The position numbers and the translations under genes are program-made. From JBJXGE01 sp046154185 (lineage in GTDB: Bacteria > Planctomycetota > UBA8108 > UBA1146 > JAJFFE01): DNA of 64,000 nucleotides. Positions within the stretch are counted from its first letter, which is position 1. Every line of letters starts with the position of its first letter. Below, in pieces: positions 9,435 through 17,765 of the stretch. The notes beneath the pieces are model-generated. The model searched no databases. It saw nothing but the letters and a program-made list of their open reading frames with translations, and was not told where the DNA came from. The DNA is taken from positions 186,001 through 250,000 of the forward strand of contig JBJXGE010000009.1 of NCBI GenBank assembly GCA_046154185.1, in the 5' to 3' direction.

Positions 9435-10431
9435 CAAGCGGGCACTGATCACTGGCATTACGGGCCAGGACGGCTCTTATCTGGCGGAGCTGTTGGTGGA
9501 AAAAGGCTACGAAGTCTACGGCATGGTGCGGCGTTCGTCCGGCGAACGATTACACCGCGTGGCCCACATGGAAGGCAAAGTCAAGTTCGTGCAAGGCGAC
9601 TTGCTCGATCAGTATTCGCTGGTTCGATTGCTGCAGAAACACCGACCGACGGAAGTCTACAATTTGGCGGCGCAGTCGTTCGTGCCAACGTCGTGGGACC
9701 AACCGGTGTTGACGGCGGAATTCACGGCCGTTGGCGTCACGCGCCTACTTGAAGCCGTGCGATACGCCGATTCAAGTATTCGTTTTTATCAGGCGTCGTC
9801 GAGCGAGATGTTCGGCAAGGTTCAAGAAGTGCCGCAGAATGAACACACGCCGTTCTACCCGCGAAGTCCGTACGGTGTGGCGAAGACTTACGGGCATTGG
9901 ATCACGGTGAATTACCGCGAGTCGTATGGGCTTTATTGCTGTTCCGGGATCTTGTTCAACCACGAATCGCCTCGTCGCGGCTACGAGTTCGTCACGCGCA
10001 AAGTGACCGACGCTGTAGCGAGAATCAAGTTGGGGATTTTGGATTCGCTGTCGCTTGGAAACCTCGATGCGAAGCGCGACTGGGGTTTCGCCGGCGACTA
10101 TGTCGAGGCGATGTGGATGATGGTGCAGCAACCGGAGCCGGACGACTATGTCATCGCGACCGGAGAAACGCATTCGGTCCGGGAGATGGTCGAAATCGCT
10201 TTCTCGCACGTGGGGTTGGATTGGGAGCGTTTCGTGCGCATCGATCCGCAACTCGTGCGACCGGCAGAAGTCGATTTACTCGTGGGAGACAATACGAAGG
10301 CGCGCACAAAGTTGGGCTGGAAGCCGCGCGTGGGGTTTGCCGAACTGATTCGCATGATGGTCGATGCGGATCTCAAGCTCCAAGATGAGCGTTTACGCTT
10401 TTCGCGCTTCACTGCGGATTGCAAATCGTGA
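9424..10431 (+). CDS. GDP-mannose 4,6-dehydratase
   Basis: Converts GDP-D-mannose to GDP-4-dehydro-6-deoxy-D-mannose, the branch point to GDP-fucose and GDP-rhamnose. The 335-residue protein has the short-chain dehydrogenase Rossmann motif GITGQDGSY near its N-terminus, the catalytic Tyr150 and Lys154 of YxxxK, and the family signature NHESPRRG before the C-terminal substrate domain. Its length is slightly below the usual 345-370 residues. It overlaps the RfaE2-like gene upstream and shares GTGA with the reductase gene downstream, forming a tightly coupled operon. Confidence 0.95.
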   Translation: MIRDKRALITGITGQDGSYLAELLVEKGYEVYGMVRRSSGERLHRVAHMEGKVKFVQGDLLDQYSLVRLLQKHRPTEVYNLAAQSFVPTSWDQPVLTAEFTAVGVTRLLEAVRYADSSIRFYQASSSEMFGKVQEVPQNEHTPFYPRSPYGVAKTYGHWITVNYRESYGLYCCSGILFNHESPRRGYEFVTRKVTDAVARIKLGILDSLSLGNLDAKRDWGFAGDYVEAMWMMVQQPEPDDYVIATGETHSVREMVEIAFSHVGLDWERFVRIDPQLVRPAEVDLLVGDNTKARTKLGWKPRVGFAELIRMMVDADLKLQDERLRFSRFTADCKS

Positions 10432-11366
10432 GAGTGCTGGTTACGGGCGCGGCTGGATTTGTCGGCCGCTACCTGTGCGAGCGACTCGCGGCCGAACACG
10501 AGGTTCTTGCGGTCGATCGGCTACCGGGGGATGGAATCGACCATGCATTAGAGCTTCCGGACGATGCAGGCGCGCGGGCGTTGATTGAGCGCACGCGTCC
10601 CGAGGTCATCTTTCATTTGGCCGCCTTCTCCTCGATTGTGGATTCCGAGCTGAAGCAGGAGCAATGTCGTGCGGTCAATGTCGACGGCACCCGGAGCTTG
10701 TTGCGCGCGCTCCCGCAGTCGAGTAGCGACTGTCGGTTTATCTATGTGTCGTCTTGCGCAGTCTACGGTCGAGTTGCAGCGAGCGCGCAACCAATTACCG
10801 AGCGACAACCGGTTTCTACGACTGCGTCGCAAGTTTATGCGCAGAGCAAAGTCGAAGCCGAAAACTTGGTGCGGGAGGTCGGTGCGCTGCGCGGTGTCCC
10901 GTGGCTGATCTTTCGACCGTTTAATCACTTTGGGCCGCGTCAGCAAACAAACTTCGTGTTGCCAAGCGTGGCGAGTCAAATCGTCGCCTTCGAGCGCGGC
11001 GAACGCGCACCTATTCTAAGAGTGGGCAATCTCAATATTCGCAGAGACTTCTTGGATGTCCGCGACGTCGTTAACGCCTATGCACTTGGACTGGCCCATC
11101 TAGAGCTGCATGGCATCTTCAACATTGCGACGGGCGTCGCCTATTTACTCGCTGACCTTGTCGCCCAACTTCGGAGTTTGGCGAAAGTCGACTTCGATGT
11201 TTCCGTGGATCCAGCACTCTATCGAGGTAAAGACATGGACCTACTCGTCGGGGACGCCAGTGCGTTTCGGACGGCGACCGGGTGGCGACCACAGCTCGAC
11301 ATGGCGACGAGTCTTGCGGCGTTGCTCGATTACTTTCGGTCGCAGGTGTCGGGCACGAAGAGCTGA
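10428..11366 (+). CDS. GDP-4-dehydro-6-deoxy-D-mannose reductase (Rmd-like)
   Basis: An NAD(P)-dependent extended short-chain dehydrogenase of 312 residues. The N-terminal motif TGAAGFVG binds the cofactor, and the catalytic pair is Tyr137/Lys141. The segment RPFNHFGPRQ and the following residues resemble Rmd, which reduces the Gmd product to GDP-D-rhamnose. The neighbour gmd supports this. A C4 epimerase/reductase giving GDP-fucose is less likely because the Rmd-type RPFNH segment is present. The GTG start at 10428 overlaps the gmd stop (GTGA), and the cofactor motif begins at residue 6. A TTG at 10419 is in frame but adds nothing. Confidence 0.85.
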   Translation: MRVLVTGAAGFVGRYLCERLAAEHEVLAVDRLPGDGIDHALELPDDAGARALIERTRPEVIFHLAAFSSIVDSELKQEQCRAVNVDGTRSLLRALPQSSSDCRFIYVSSCAVYGRVAASAQPITERQPVSTTASQVYAQSKVEAENLVREVGALRGVPWLIFRPFNHFGPRQQTNFVLPSVASQIVAFERGERAPILRVGNLNIRRDFLDVRDVVNAYALGLAHLELHGIFNIATGVAYLLADLVAQLRSLAKVDFDVSVDPALYRGKDMDLLVGDASAFRTATGWRPQLDMATSLAALLDYFRSQVSGTKS

Positions 11367-11383
11367 GTTTTCGCCGCCGCGTA

Positions 11384-12529
11384 TCAACGAAATGATGTGC
11401 CGTGTTGCAAGCCGTCCGGCGTCACCATGCGGACCGGCCGAAGAGCAATCCCCAAGATGATCCCGAGCGCCGCCAGGTAAACGAAGAGCGCCGTTCCGCC
11501 CCAACTGACAAATGGCAGGGGTAAGCCAGTCACTGGCGCCCAACCGGTCGTCATCGCGATGTTGATAAAGGTCTGAAACATCAACTCGGCGGTAATCCCC
11601 ACAACGACGAGACGGCCGAAGGGCTCACGCGTTCGATAGGCGATAGCGAAGCAGGAAACGTAAAGGAGCAGATAGAGCGCGACGACGCTCAGCGTGCCCA
11701 CCAGTCCCCACTCTTCTCCGATGACGGCGAATATGAAATCGTTGTGGCCCTCCGGCAAGTAGCCGAGGTAGTTCTGTGTGCCCAGGCCAACGCCTTTGCC
11801 CCAGGTTCCACCGGAACCAATTGCGGTGATGGACTGTCTTAGCTGGAAACTGGCCTCGCGAATGATGGGATTCTCTTCATACGGGTTCAAGAACACGCGC
11901 AGCCGCATGCGTTGATACTCGTGCAACACAAACCACGCGGCAGGCATCAGTGCCGCCGCGATGGCGCCATAGTTGAAGAGGCGTCGCCCAGAAATTCCGG
12001 ACGTCCAAAGCATCGCCACCAATGCGGGCGGCATGACGAGGGCGGTACCGAGATCTGGCTGCAGAGATACCAGTACCGTCGGTACTCCCACGATCAGGAA
12101 GGGCAAAAGTTGGTCCCAGTTCTGCGGCGGCCGACGCCCCGGTATGAGCACGCGCGCCAGCAGCAAGACCGTAAATACTTTCAACAACTCCGCAGGTTGC
12201 AAATTCAAATACCCGAAACGTATCCAGCGCACGACGCCTTGCGAACTCACGTATTTTGTCACCAACAAGTAGCACAAGAGTCCCAGGCCGGCGGCGTACA
12301 AGAGTGGTGCCAGGTGTTTGAGTTGCCGATAATCGAACACCAAGAAAAAACTGAGGAAGACCATGCCAAACGCGATACGCTGAAAATGCTCGCGGGCTTG
12401 CGCGCCAGGGAACGGTACTTCGGCGCCGGTCGTGGCGGAGTGCACGAAGATCGTGCCGATCCACAGCAAGGACGCGAGACTGACGATCAGCGTGACTGCG
12501 GGAACGCGTGCGCCGCGGAGTAGTTTCAT
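11384..12529 (-). CDS. Rod-shape peptidoglycan glycosyltransferase RodA
   Basis: A SEDS-family polytopic membrane protein of 381 residues with about ten predicted transmembrane segments. It polymerises lipid II glycan strands for lateral wall growth together with PBP2. Conserved SEDS features include the segment WIRFGYLNLQPAELLK in the middle and GHNDFIFAVIGEEWG near residue 264, which holds the catalytic Asp region. The neighbourhood (27 bases after the PBP2 gene, at the end of the mre cluster) identifies it as RodA rather than FtsW. The ATG at 12529 starts directly before the first membrane segment. Confidence 0.93.
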   Translation of the reverse strand: MKLLRGARVPAVTLIVSLASLLWIGTIFVHSATTGAEVPFPGAQAREHFQRIAFGMVFLSFFLVFDYRQLKHLAPLLYAAGLGLLCYLLVTKYVSSQGVVRWIRFGYLNLQPAELLKVFTVLLLARVLIPGRRPPQNWDQLLPFLIVGVPTVLVSLQPDLGTALVMPPALVAMLWTSGISGRRLFNYGAIAAALMPAAWFVLHEYQRMRLRVFLNPYEENPIIREASFQLRQSITAIGSGGTWGKGVGLGTQNYLGYLPEGHNDFIFAVIGEEWGLVGTLSVVALYLLLYVSCFAIAYRTREPFGRLVVVGITAELMFQTFINIAMTTGWAPVTGLPLPFVSWGGTALFVYLAALGIILGIALRPVRMVTPDGLQHGTSFR

Positions 12530-12556
12530 GTGCGCACCTGGCGGAACGAGTGCGGA

Positions 12557-14941
12557 TTAACGGCGGAGGCGATAACCATGGTGGCTTTCCAGATACTCGA
12601 GAAGATTGACCGCGACGGGACCCGCCGCTTCGCCCCCGTGATACGGTGACCGCTCGATGCATATGACGATCGCGAGCTGCGGTTCCTCCACCGGCGCGAA
12701 CCCGACGAGCCACGCATGGTTGGCCTTGCTGAGCGCGGCGCGCGGCGTCGCGCGCCAGCTGGTTTCGGCCGTGCCGGTCTTGACCGCGATATCGTAGTGA
12801 CAAAGCCCGATCTGTTCATCGCTTGCGGTGCCATACGAAACGGCGGCCACCATTCCACTGCGCACGGCGTTCCACGCTTCGGCACGGAGTTCTAACTCAT
12901 AATCGGCGCGGGCGAGTTCCGCGTCGGCAACGACGTGGGGTAACGCAAACTTGCCGCGCGTCGCGATGCCGCAAACCAAGCGAAAGAGATCGATGGCGGT
13001 GGTTGTGAAGTTTTCCCCGATTGCGACCATCGCAGGGACCGCGTCATGCCACGTCGTTTCCTTAAGCACAGGTCTGCGCGGCAAGCCGGGAAGCGGCGCC
13101 CAGAATCCGAAGCGTCCGGCCCAGTAGCGCATGCGCTCCAAGCCCATGCGGCTCCCGCCGAGATTGTAAAAGAAGCAGTTGCAGGAGCGCGCGAGCGCTT
13201 CCGAGATTTCCATCTCGAGCGGCATGTGACCGAGATGATTTCTACAACGCAGAATATCCGGACGCTCGGGGTCATGAACTCCGACGCACGTGAACCTGTC
13301 GCCGCGAGCGATGATCCCATCTTGAATCGCGCCGAGTCCCACGACCAACTTGAAGACTGAGCCGGGTGCCACCTGACACAGGGGCCTATTCAGTCGACGT
13401 CCACCGGGTTTAGCATCGTTGTACGCCTCATAGGCTGCGGAGTTCTGGAAGCGCAATTCCGGGTCGAACGATGGATACGAGCCCCATCCGATGAGCGCAC
13501 CGGTATTGGGATCCCCAATCAGGACGCTCGCGCCGTAGGGATCGAGCTGCGCGAGAGTCGCGTAAATGTGTCGGCACAATTCGAGATCGAGCGTGAGGCG
13601 GATCTCGCGGCCGGGCACGGGCGGCAGTTTCCACAGCTCTGGACCGTAGGGGCGACTACGAACATCGAGTTCGAGCCCAAGCGCGCCGGGTCGACCGCGG
13701 AGTCGGTCGTCGTAGACGCGCTCGATTCCCGTCCGTCCGACCGCTTCGTTCGAATGATGCGCGGAGTCTTGAACGGCGTCGAACGCGCGCGCGTCCCGTA
13801 ACTTGCGCAGTTCCCCGTGCTCCTTGATCCACGAGTCGACGATCGGCTCGCCACGTTCGATCCAAGTATCGATATCGCCAGGTTGCGGCTCGCTGACCTC
13901 GCCGATCAATGCCGCGAGCGCCTCTCCAGCAAGGTTGGTACGCATGCGACGCTCATTGATTTTGAGCCCGTGGTAGCGCTCGGGAAAATAGCTGAGTTCG
14001 CGCACTACCGCGAACGGCACGTCGCGGGTCAACAATTCCTCAGACTCGTACCACTCTTGCCGGAGTCTATGAATCGCCGACGGATCGTTCCTTAGATTCT
14101 CGAGCTGAGTGACGAGACGTTTGAGGCGTTGCTGCAACGCCTCGCGTCGTTCCGCGGCCGTCGCATCTTCCGAGGGCTGCGACGCCGACAATTTTTCCTC
14201 CAGCGACTTGATTCGGTCGACAAGCTGTTGTTCTTTGCCGGCGACAACGACCCGAAATGCGGGATCCTGCATGGCGCGATAGCGCGCCGCGACTCGCTCG
14301 TAAAGCGCACCCGACCGGAGCGCTTGACCTGAAGTTTGAAGTAAGCGTTCCAGCCGGCGCACGGCGGCTTCACCAGCAAACAGCTCGTCCGGCGCGATCC
14401 AGACACTCGCCGCCTCCGGCGATGTCCATTCGACCACGAGCCCGGGATAGGAACCGGGAAACTGACCGACGGCTTTCTCTAGACGCCTCGCAACTGGCTT
14501 CGCGAGTTGGTGAATGAGCGGCTCGAGCGGTGGCGGGGGCTCGGTCCCGAGCCGATCCCGAGTGAGTTCTCGCAACCGTTCGAGTGCTTGATAAAGGTGT
14601 TCCTCACTGAACGGAGTGGTGCTGTCGTCGCCGGACTTCTGCAATATTCTCGCCAGGCGTTTCGCGAGCCACCGCACTTCCTCGAGTTCGCGAAGCGAGT
14701 AGACGACATCATGACGGAAATCGTCCTGCGCCAAGACGGTGCCGTTGCGGTCTAGAATGCGACCGCGGGGAGCAGTGTCAAACTGCGTGAACAAGCGATT
14801 CTGATCCGCCAGCTGCTGGTAGCGCAGAGTATCAATAGCCTGCAACCAAACGAGTCGCGTGCCCAAGACCAAGCAGAGCACGAGCGTGACCATGGCTAGA
14901 ACAACAACGCGACTTCGCTGCAAAGTGGGTCTTTCGCTCAC
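12557..14941 (-). CDS. Penicillin-binding protein 2 (elongasome transpeptidase)
   Basis: A class B penicillin-binding protein that crosslinks peptidoglycan during elongation. With the GTG start at 14941 it has 794 residues and an N-terminal membrane anchor (about 10-30). The PBP-dimer region follows (RGRILDRNGTVLA). The transpeptidase domain carries the catalytic Ser528 of SVFK, Ser586-Cys-Asn of SxN, and KTGT at about 721. Compared with typical PBP2 (about 630 residues) it is long. The extra length lies in the pedestal region at roughly 150-330 and includes a strongly charged coiled-coil stretch. The start is uncertain: the frame is open to 15070 inside mreD, but the membrane anchor follows 14941 directly. 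It lies between mreD and rodA. Confidence 0.9.
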   Translation of the reverse strand: MSERPTLQRSRVVVLAMVTLVLCLVLGTRLVWLQAIDTLRYQQLADQNRLFTQFDTAPRGRILDRNGTVLAQDDFRHDVVYSLRELEEVRWLAKRLARILQKSGDDSTTPFSEEHLYQALERLRELTRDRLGTEPPPPLEPLIHQLAKPVARRLEKAVGQFPGSYPGLVVEWTSPEAASVWIAPDELFAGEAAVRRLERLLQTSGQALRSGALYERVAARYRAMQDPAFRVVVAGKEQQLVDRIKSLEEKLSASQPSEDATAAERREALQQRLKRLVTQLENLRNDPSAIHRLRQEWYESEELLTRDVPFAVVRELSYFPERYHGLKINERRMRTNLAGEALAALIGEVSEPQPGDIDTWIERGEPIVDSWIKEHGELRKLRDARAFDAVQDSAHHSNEAVGRTGIERVYDDRLRGRPGALGLELDVRSRPYGPELWKLPPVPGREIRLTLDLELCRHIYATLAQLDPYGASVLIGDPNTGALIGWGSYPSFDPELRFQNSAAYEAYNDAKPGGRRLNRPLCQVAPGSVFKLVVGLGAIQDGIIARGDRFTCVGVHDPERPDILRCRNHLGHMPLEMEISEALARSCNCFFYNLGGSRMGLERMRYWAGRFGFWAPLPGLPRRPVLKETTWHDAVPAMVAIGENFTTTAIDLFRLVCGIATRGKFALPHVVADAELARADYELELRAEAWNAVRSGMVAAVSYGTASDEQIGLCHYDIAVKTGTAETSWRATPRAALSKANHAWLVGFAPVEEPQLAIVICIERSPYHGGEAAGPVAVNLLEYLESHHGYRLRR

Positions 14942-14987
14942 AACTTCGACTCGCCGAATCGGCAGGCTGATGAGAACTTGCTCGAGA

Positions 14988-15461
14988 TTATCGAGTCGAG
15001 CGCGGCGAAGACAAACAAGCATCCAAAATCGGAAAGAAAAGGGGCACGGCGAGGGCTGTTGCCCCAGCACCGATCACCGCGTTGAGAGGATCCGACTCCG
15101 CCAGGCCGAGTCGCCACCCGCCGTCCAGCCAAATGTACAGGCCGGTGGCGAGGCTCGTCCAGACTGTCCGAAAATACAGCTCCCGAAGATTCACCGCGCC
15201 TCGCACCACCCAGAGTAAGCTCGCCGACGCGATGAGTGGCCCCGCGCATAACATGATTGAGTCGATGCCAAAGGTCGCCCGCAATGCCGAGAGAGCGAGT
15301 GCCATTACCAGGGCCCATCGTTTCGGCACCTGTTGCGCAAGCCAGAGCACAAAGAGCACCGGCAAGTCGACACTGGCGAGGCCAAGTCCGAGCCACGGCC
15401 GCAGCACCCACTCCGAAGCGATGCACGTGAAAAGCATAAAGCTGTACGCAATCCAATTCAT
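14988..15461 (-). CDS. Rod-shape-determining protein MreD
   Basis: A small integral membrane protein of 157 residues with about five hydrophobic segments, matching MreD in size and topology. Sequence conservation in this family is low, so the call rests on its position between mreC and the PBP2 gene. The ATG at 15461 overlaps the mreC stop as ATGA, which implies translational coupling. MreD works in the inner membrane with MreC and RodA/PBP2 in the elongasome. Confidence 0.8.
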   Translation of the reverse strand: MNWIAYSFMLFTCIASEWVLRPWLGLGLASVDLPVLFVLWLAQQVPKRWALVMALALSALRATFGIDSIMLCAGPLIASASLLWVVRGAVNLRELYFRTVWTSLATGLYIWLDGGWRLGLAESDPLNAVIGAGATALAVPLFFPILDACLSSPRSTR

Positions 15462-16171
15462 TGGCCGCTCGTTCGTTTTAATTTCTGATCGGGTGGAAGC
15501 AGCACGATGGCGACGTCGAGCGTCGCCATCGGCGCCGCTAGTTTCACTCGGGATCGATGGTAGGGCACACCGACTCGCTCCAGACTGCCGATCAGAATCC
15601 CCGGTGGAAAGACGCCGTCGGTGCCCGTCGTCGTGAGCAGATCGCCGGGTTCAAACATCGGCTCTTGTTGGACAAAACGCGGCTGCAGAAAGTCGGGATC
15701 GGGACCGCCGGCGACGATTCCGTAGACCGTGCCGCGGCGAAACTCCACGCAGAACTGCGGGTCATCGGCGAGGCGAACTCGCGCGGCGTCCTCCGACACC
15801 TCTGCCACGATCCCCACAATTCCGAGCTCGCAAATGACTCCTTGCCCGACGCGTAATCCTTGGCGCGCACCCGCCGAGATAACTCGGCTGCGGGCGCGCG
15901 GTGAAAGTTCGAGTCCGGGATGCACTTGAACCGGGACTCCGGCAAATCCGTGGAGTTTTCCGACCTGACTGGCGACGAGCGCGTGCAACGCGCGCAGTTG
16001 GCGATTCTCTTCCGCAAGTTGCGCGTTTTCCTGCTGAAGCTGGCTTCGATCGTGAGCGGAACCAGCATCCGAATCAGGACCGCGGCACTGGCGTAATCCG
16101 AAAGCGATGAAGAGCAGACCGTACCAAGCCAGCACGATCTGGAGCGCATGCTTGCGCGGTCTCCCCGGCAA
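15458..16171 (-). CDS. Rod-shape-determining protein MreC
   Basis: A bitopic periplasmic protein of 237 residues. One N-terminal membrane segment (about 10-27) is followed by a short coiled coil (about 42-75, with Gln/Glu heptads) and two beta-barrel subdomains that include the family-type segments SPRARSRVISAGARQGL and GDLLTTTGTDGVFPPG. It links MreB on the cytoplasmic side to PBP2 and RodA. It lies 33 bases after mreB and overlaps mreD by 4 bases. Confidence 0.9.
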   Translation of the reverse strand: MPGRPRKHALQIVLAWYGLLFIAFGLRQCRGPDSDAGSAHDRSQLQQENAQLAEENRQLRALHALVASQVGKLHGFAGVPVQVHPGLELSPRARSRVISAGARQGLRVGQGVICELGIVGIVAEVSEDAARVRLADDPQFCVEFRRGTVYGIVAGGPDPDFLQPRFVQQEPMFEPGDLLTTTGTDGVFPPGILIGSLERVGVPYHRSRVKLAAPMATLDVAIVLLPPDQKLKRTSGQ

Positions 16172-16204
16172 TTCCGGCCCCTCTCAGAGAGTGGTAGACG
16201 GCGT

Positions 16205-17266
16205 CTAGAGATCGTCCTGAATGGAATCGAGCGCGGAAGAATAAAGGTCGAGTTTTTCGAGGAAGATCGCGGTACCGCGCGCAACGCATGTCAGCGGATC
16301 GTCGGCGATGCGCACCGGGAGGCCGGTTTCCTGGTGAATCAGTTGATCCAGATTGCGCAGCAACGCTCCGCCGCCGCACAACACCATGCCGCGCTCCACG
16401 AGATCCGCGGAAAGTTCCGGGTCCGTCTTTTCCAACGTCTCACGAATGCCTTCGAGAATGCTGGTAATTGGTTCTCGTAGGGCTTCTCGCACTTCTTCAC
16501 TCGTAATCGTCACCGATCGCGGCAAGCCAGTGATCAAGTCGCGTCCGCGCACGTCCATTGTCATCTCACTCGCGAGCGGACTCGCGGAGCCGATTTGAAT
16601 CTTGATGCGCTCGGCAGTCAGTTCCCCCAACAGCAAGTTGTAGTTCTTCTTCATGAACAAAATGATCGACTCATCCATTTCATCGCCGGCCACGCGGAGC
16701 GAGACACTGGTTACGACATCCGCAAGAGAGAGCACGGCGATTTCGGACGTGCCGCCGCCGATATCGACGATCATGTTGGCAACCGGCTCTTCGATCGGAA
16801 GACCAGCGCCGAGGCCGGCGGCCCGCGGTTCCTCAACCAAATACACTTTGCGTGCGCCGGCGCGTTCCGCCGAATTGTAGACCGCGCGCTTTTCGACGGC
16901 GGTAATGCCGCTCGGAATCGCGATCACGACGCGCGGACTGAAAAAACGTTTGCGATTGTGGACCTTGGTAATGAAGTAGGTCAGCAGCGCTTCGGTGATA
17001 TCAAAGTCCGCTATCACGCCGTTTTTGAGCGGACGGATGGCTTGGATGGAACCCGGCGACCGACCGATCATCTCCTTGGCAACACGACCGACCGCATTGC
17101 CATTGAGTAAGACTTTGTTGGTCCCCGCTTGCACGGCTACGACCGATGGCTCCGCCAGGACGATTCCCTTGCCGCGGACACACACCAGCGTATTCGCCGT
17201 GCCGAGGTCGATTCCCATATCCGTGGAGAACAGACCCCAAAATTTGTTCACCAATTTTATGACCAT
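16205..17266 (-). CDS. Rod-shape-determining actin homologue MreB
   Basis: A cytoplasmic actin-like ATPase of 353 residues that forms membrane-bound filaments and directs the elongasome. Phosphate-1 motif GIDLGTANTLV is at about 16-26, and phosphate-2 and adenosine motifs (DIGGGTSEI, GGGALL) are present in order. Length and motifs are canonical. GAGG stands 7 bases before the ATG. A hairpin and a 16-bp tandem repeat occupy the 220-base gap to the gene upstream, so mreB may have its own regulatory region. Confidence 0.97.
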   Translation of the reverse strand: MVIKLVNKFWGLFSTDMGIDLGTANTLVCVRGKGIVLAEPSVVAVQAGTNKVLLNGNAVGRVAKEMIGRSPGSIQAIRPLKNGVIADFDITEALLTYFITKVHNRKRFFSPRVVIAIPSGITAVEKRAVYNSAERAGARKVYLVEEPRAAGLGAGLPIEEPVANMIVDIGGGTSEIAVLSLADVVTSVSLRVAGDEMDESIILFMKKNYNLLLGELTAERIKIQIGSASPLASEMTMDVRGRDLITGLPRSVTITSEEVREALREPITSILEGIRETLEKTDPELSADLVERGMVLCGGGALLRNLDQLIHQETGLPVRIADDPLTCVARGTAIFLEKLDLYSSALDSIQDDL

Positions 17267-17376
17267 GAGATTGCCTCACGCCGTCGCCGAAAATCATCAT
17301 TGTGTTGAAAGAATCCAGCACTCCCACCTCGCGGACGACTCTATACGCTTTCTCGCTGGCATGGGAGTTTTTTTTG

Positions 17377-17408
17377 CAAACGACTTCGAAAGCAAACGAC
17401 TCCGAAAG
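17377..17408. repeat. 16-bp tandem direct repeat upstream of mreB
   Basis: Two adjacent 16-base copies (17377-17392 and 17393-17408) read CAAACGACTTCGAAAG and CAAACGACTCCGAAAG, differing at one base. They lie between the 85-residue membrane-protein gene and mreB, about 110 bases before the mreB start and next to a run of eight T residues (17368-17375). Paired sites of this kind can bind a dimeric regulator, but that is inference. Confidence 0.75.
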
Positions 17409-17413
17409 CAGAA

Positions 17414-17451
17414 CCGGCACGGACTGAAGCGATCGCTTCGATCCATGCCGG
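17414..17451 (-). promoter_or_regulatory. Long hairpin between small membrane gene and mreB
   Basis: A 38-base inverted repeat folds as CCGGCA/TGCCGG, then GGA/TCC, then the fully palindromic core GAAGCGATCGCTTC. Intervening positions form U-G wobbles when read as minus-strand RNA, so that strand folds better. It lies about 36 bases after the stop of the small membrane gene and about 150 bases before mreB. No T tract follows, so it may be a processing or attenuation site rather than a simple intrinsic terminator. Confidence 0.5.
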
Positions 17452-17486
17452 CTCAACGTTCTCACCGTCACGAAGACTCGGACGCG

Positions 17487-17744
17487 CTACTTCGGCTCGT
17501 CCGGCGCCTCGCTCTTGTCAAACTTCGTCGCCATGAATTTCGTGGCCTCGGCTTTGTGCGCGGAAAGCTGCTTGTTTTCCCACACGCTCGCGCTCATGGC
17601 GATCGACTCAGCACCATCTATTTGGTACTTCTTGAGCTGCATGCCCTGAATGATGAGCGCGCCGATGATGCAGGCCGCGGAAATTCCAAGCAGCGAAGTC
17701 GCGACTGGGCTGGAAGGCTTCTTCTCGATGATTTCGTCTGCCAT
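17487..17744 (-). CDS. Small single-pass membrane protein (mre locus)
   Basis: An 85-residue protein with one transmembrane helix (about 16-34) between a short charged N-terminus and a Lys/Glu-rich tail. I do not recognise a family. It lies 21 bases after the coiled-coil membrane protein and upstream of mreB, so co-transcription with both is likely and a link to the elongasome is possible. Base composition and codon choice look like those of its neighbours. Confidence 0.7.
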   Translation of the reverse strand: MADEIIEKKPSSPVATSLLGISAACIIGALIIQGMQLKKYQIDGAESIAMSASVWENKQLSAHKAEATKFMATKFDKSEAPDEPK

Positions 17745-17765
17745 GTTTGTTGACCTTTTTACTTC

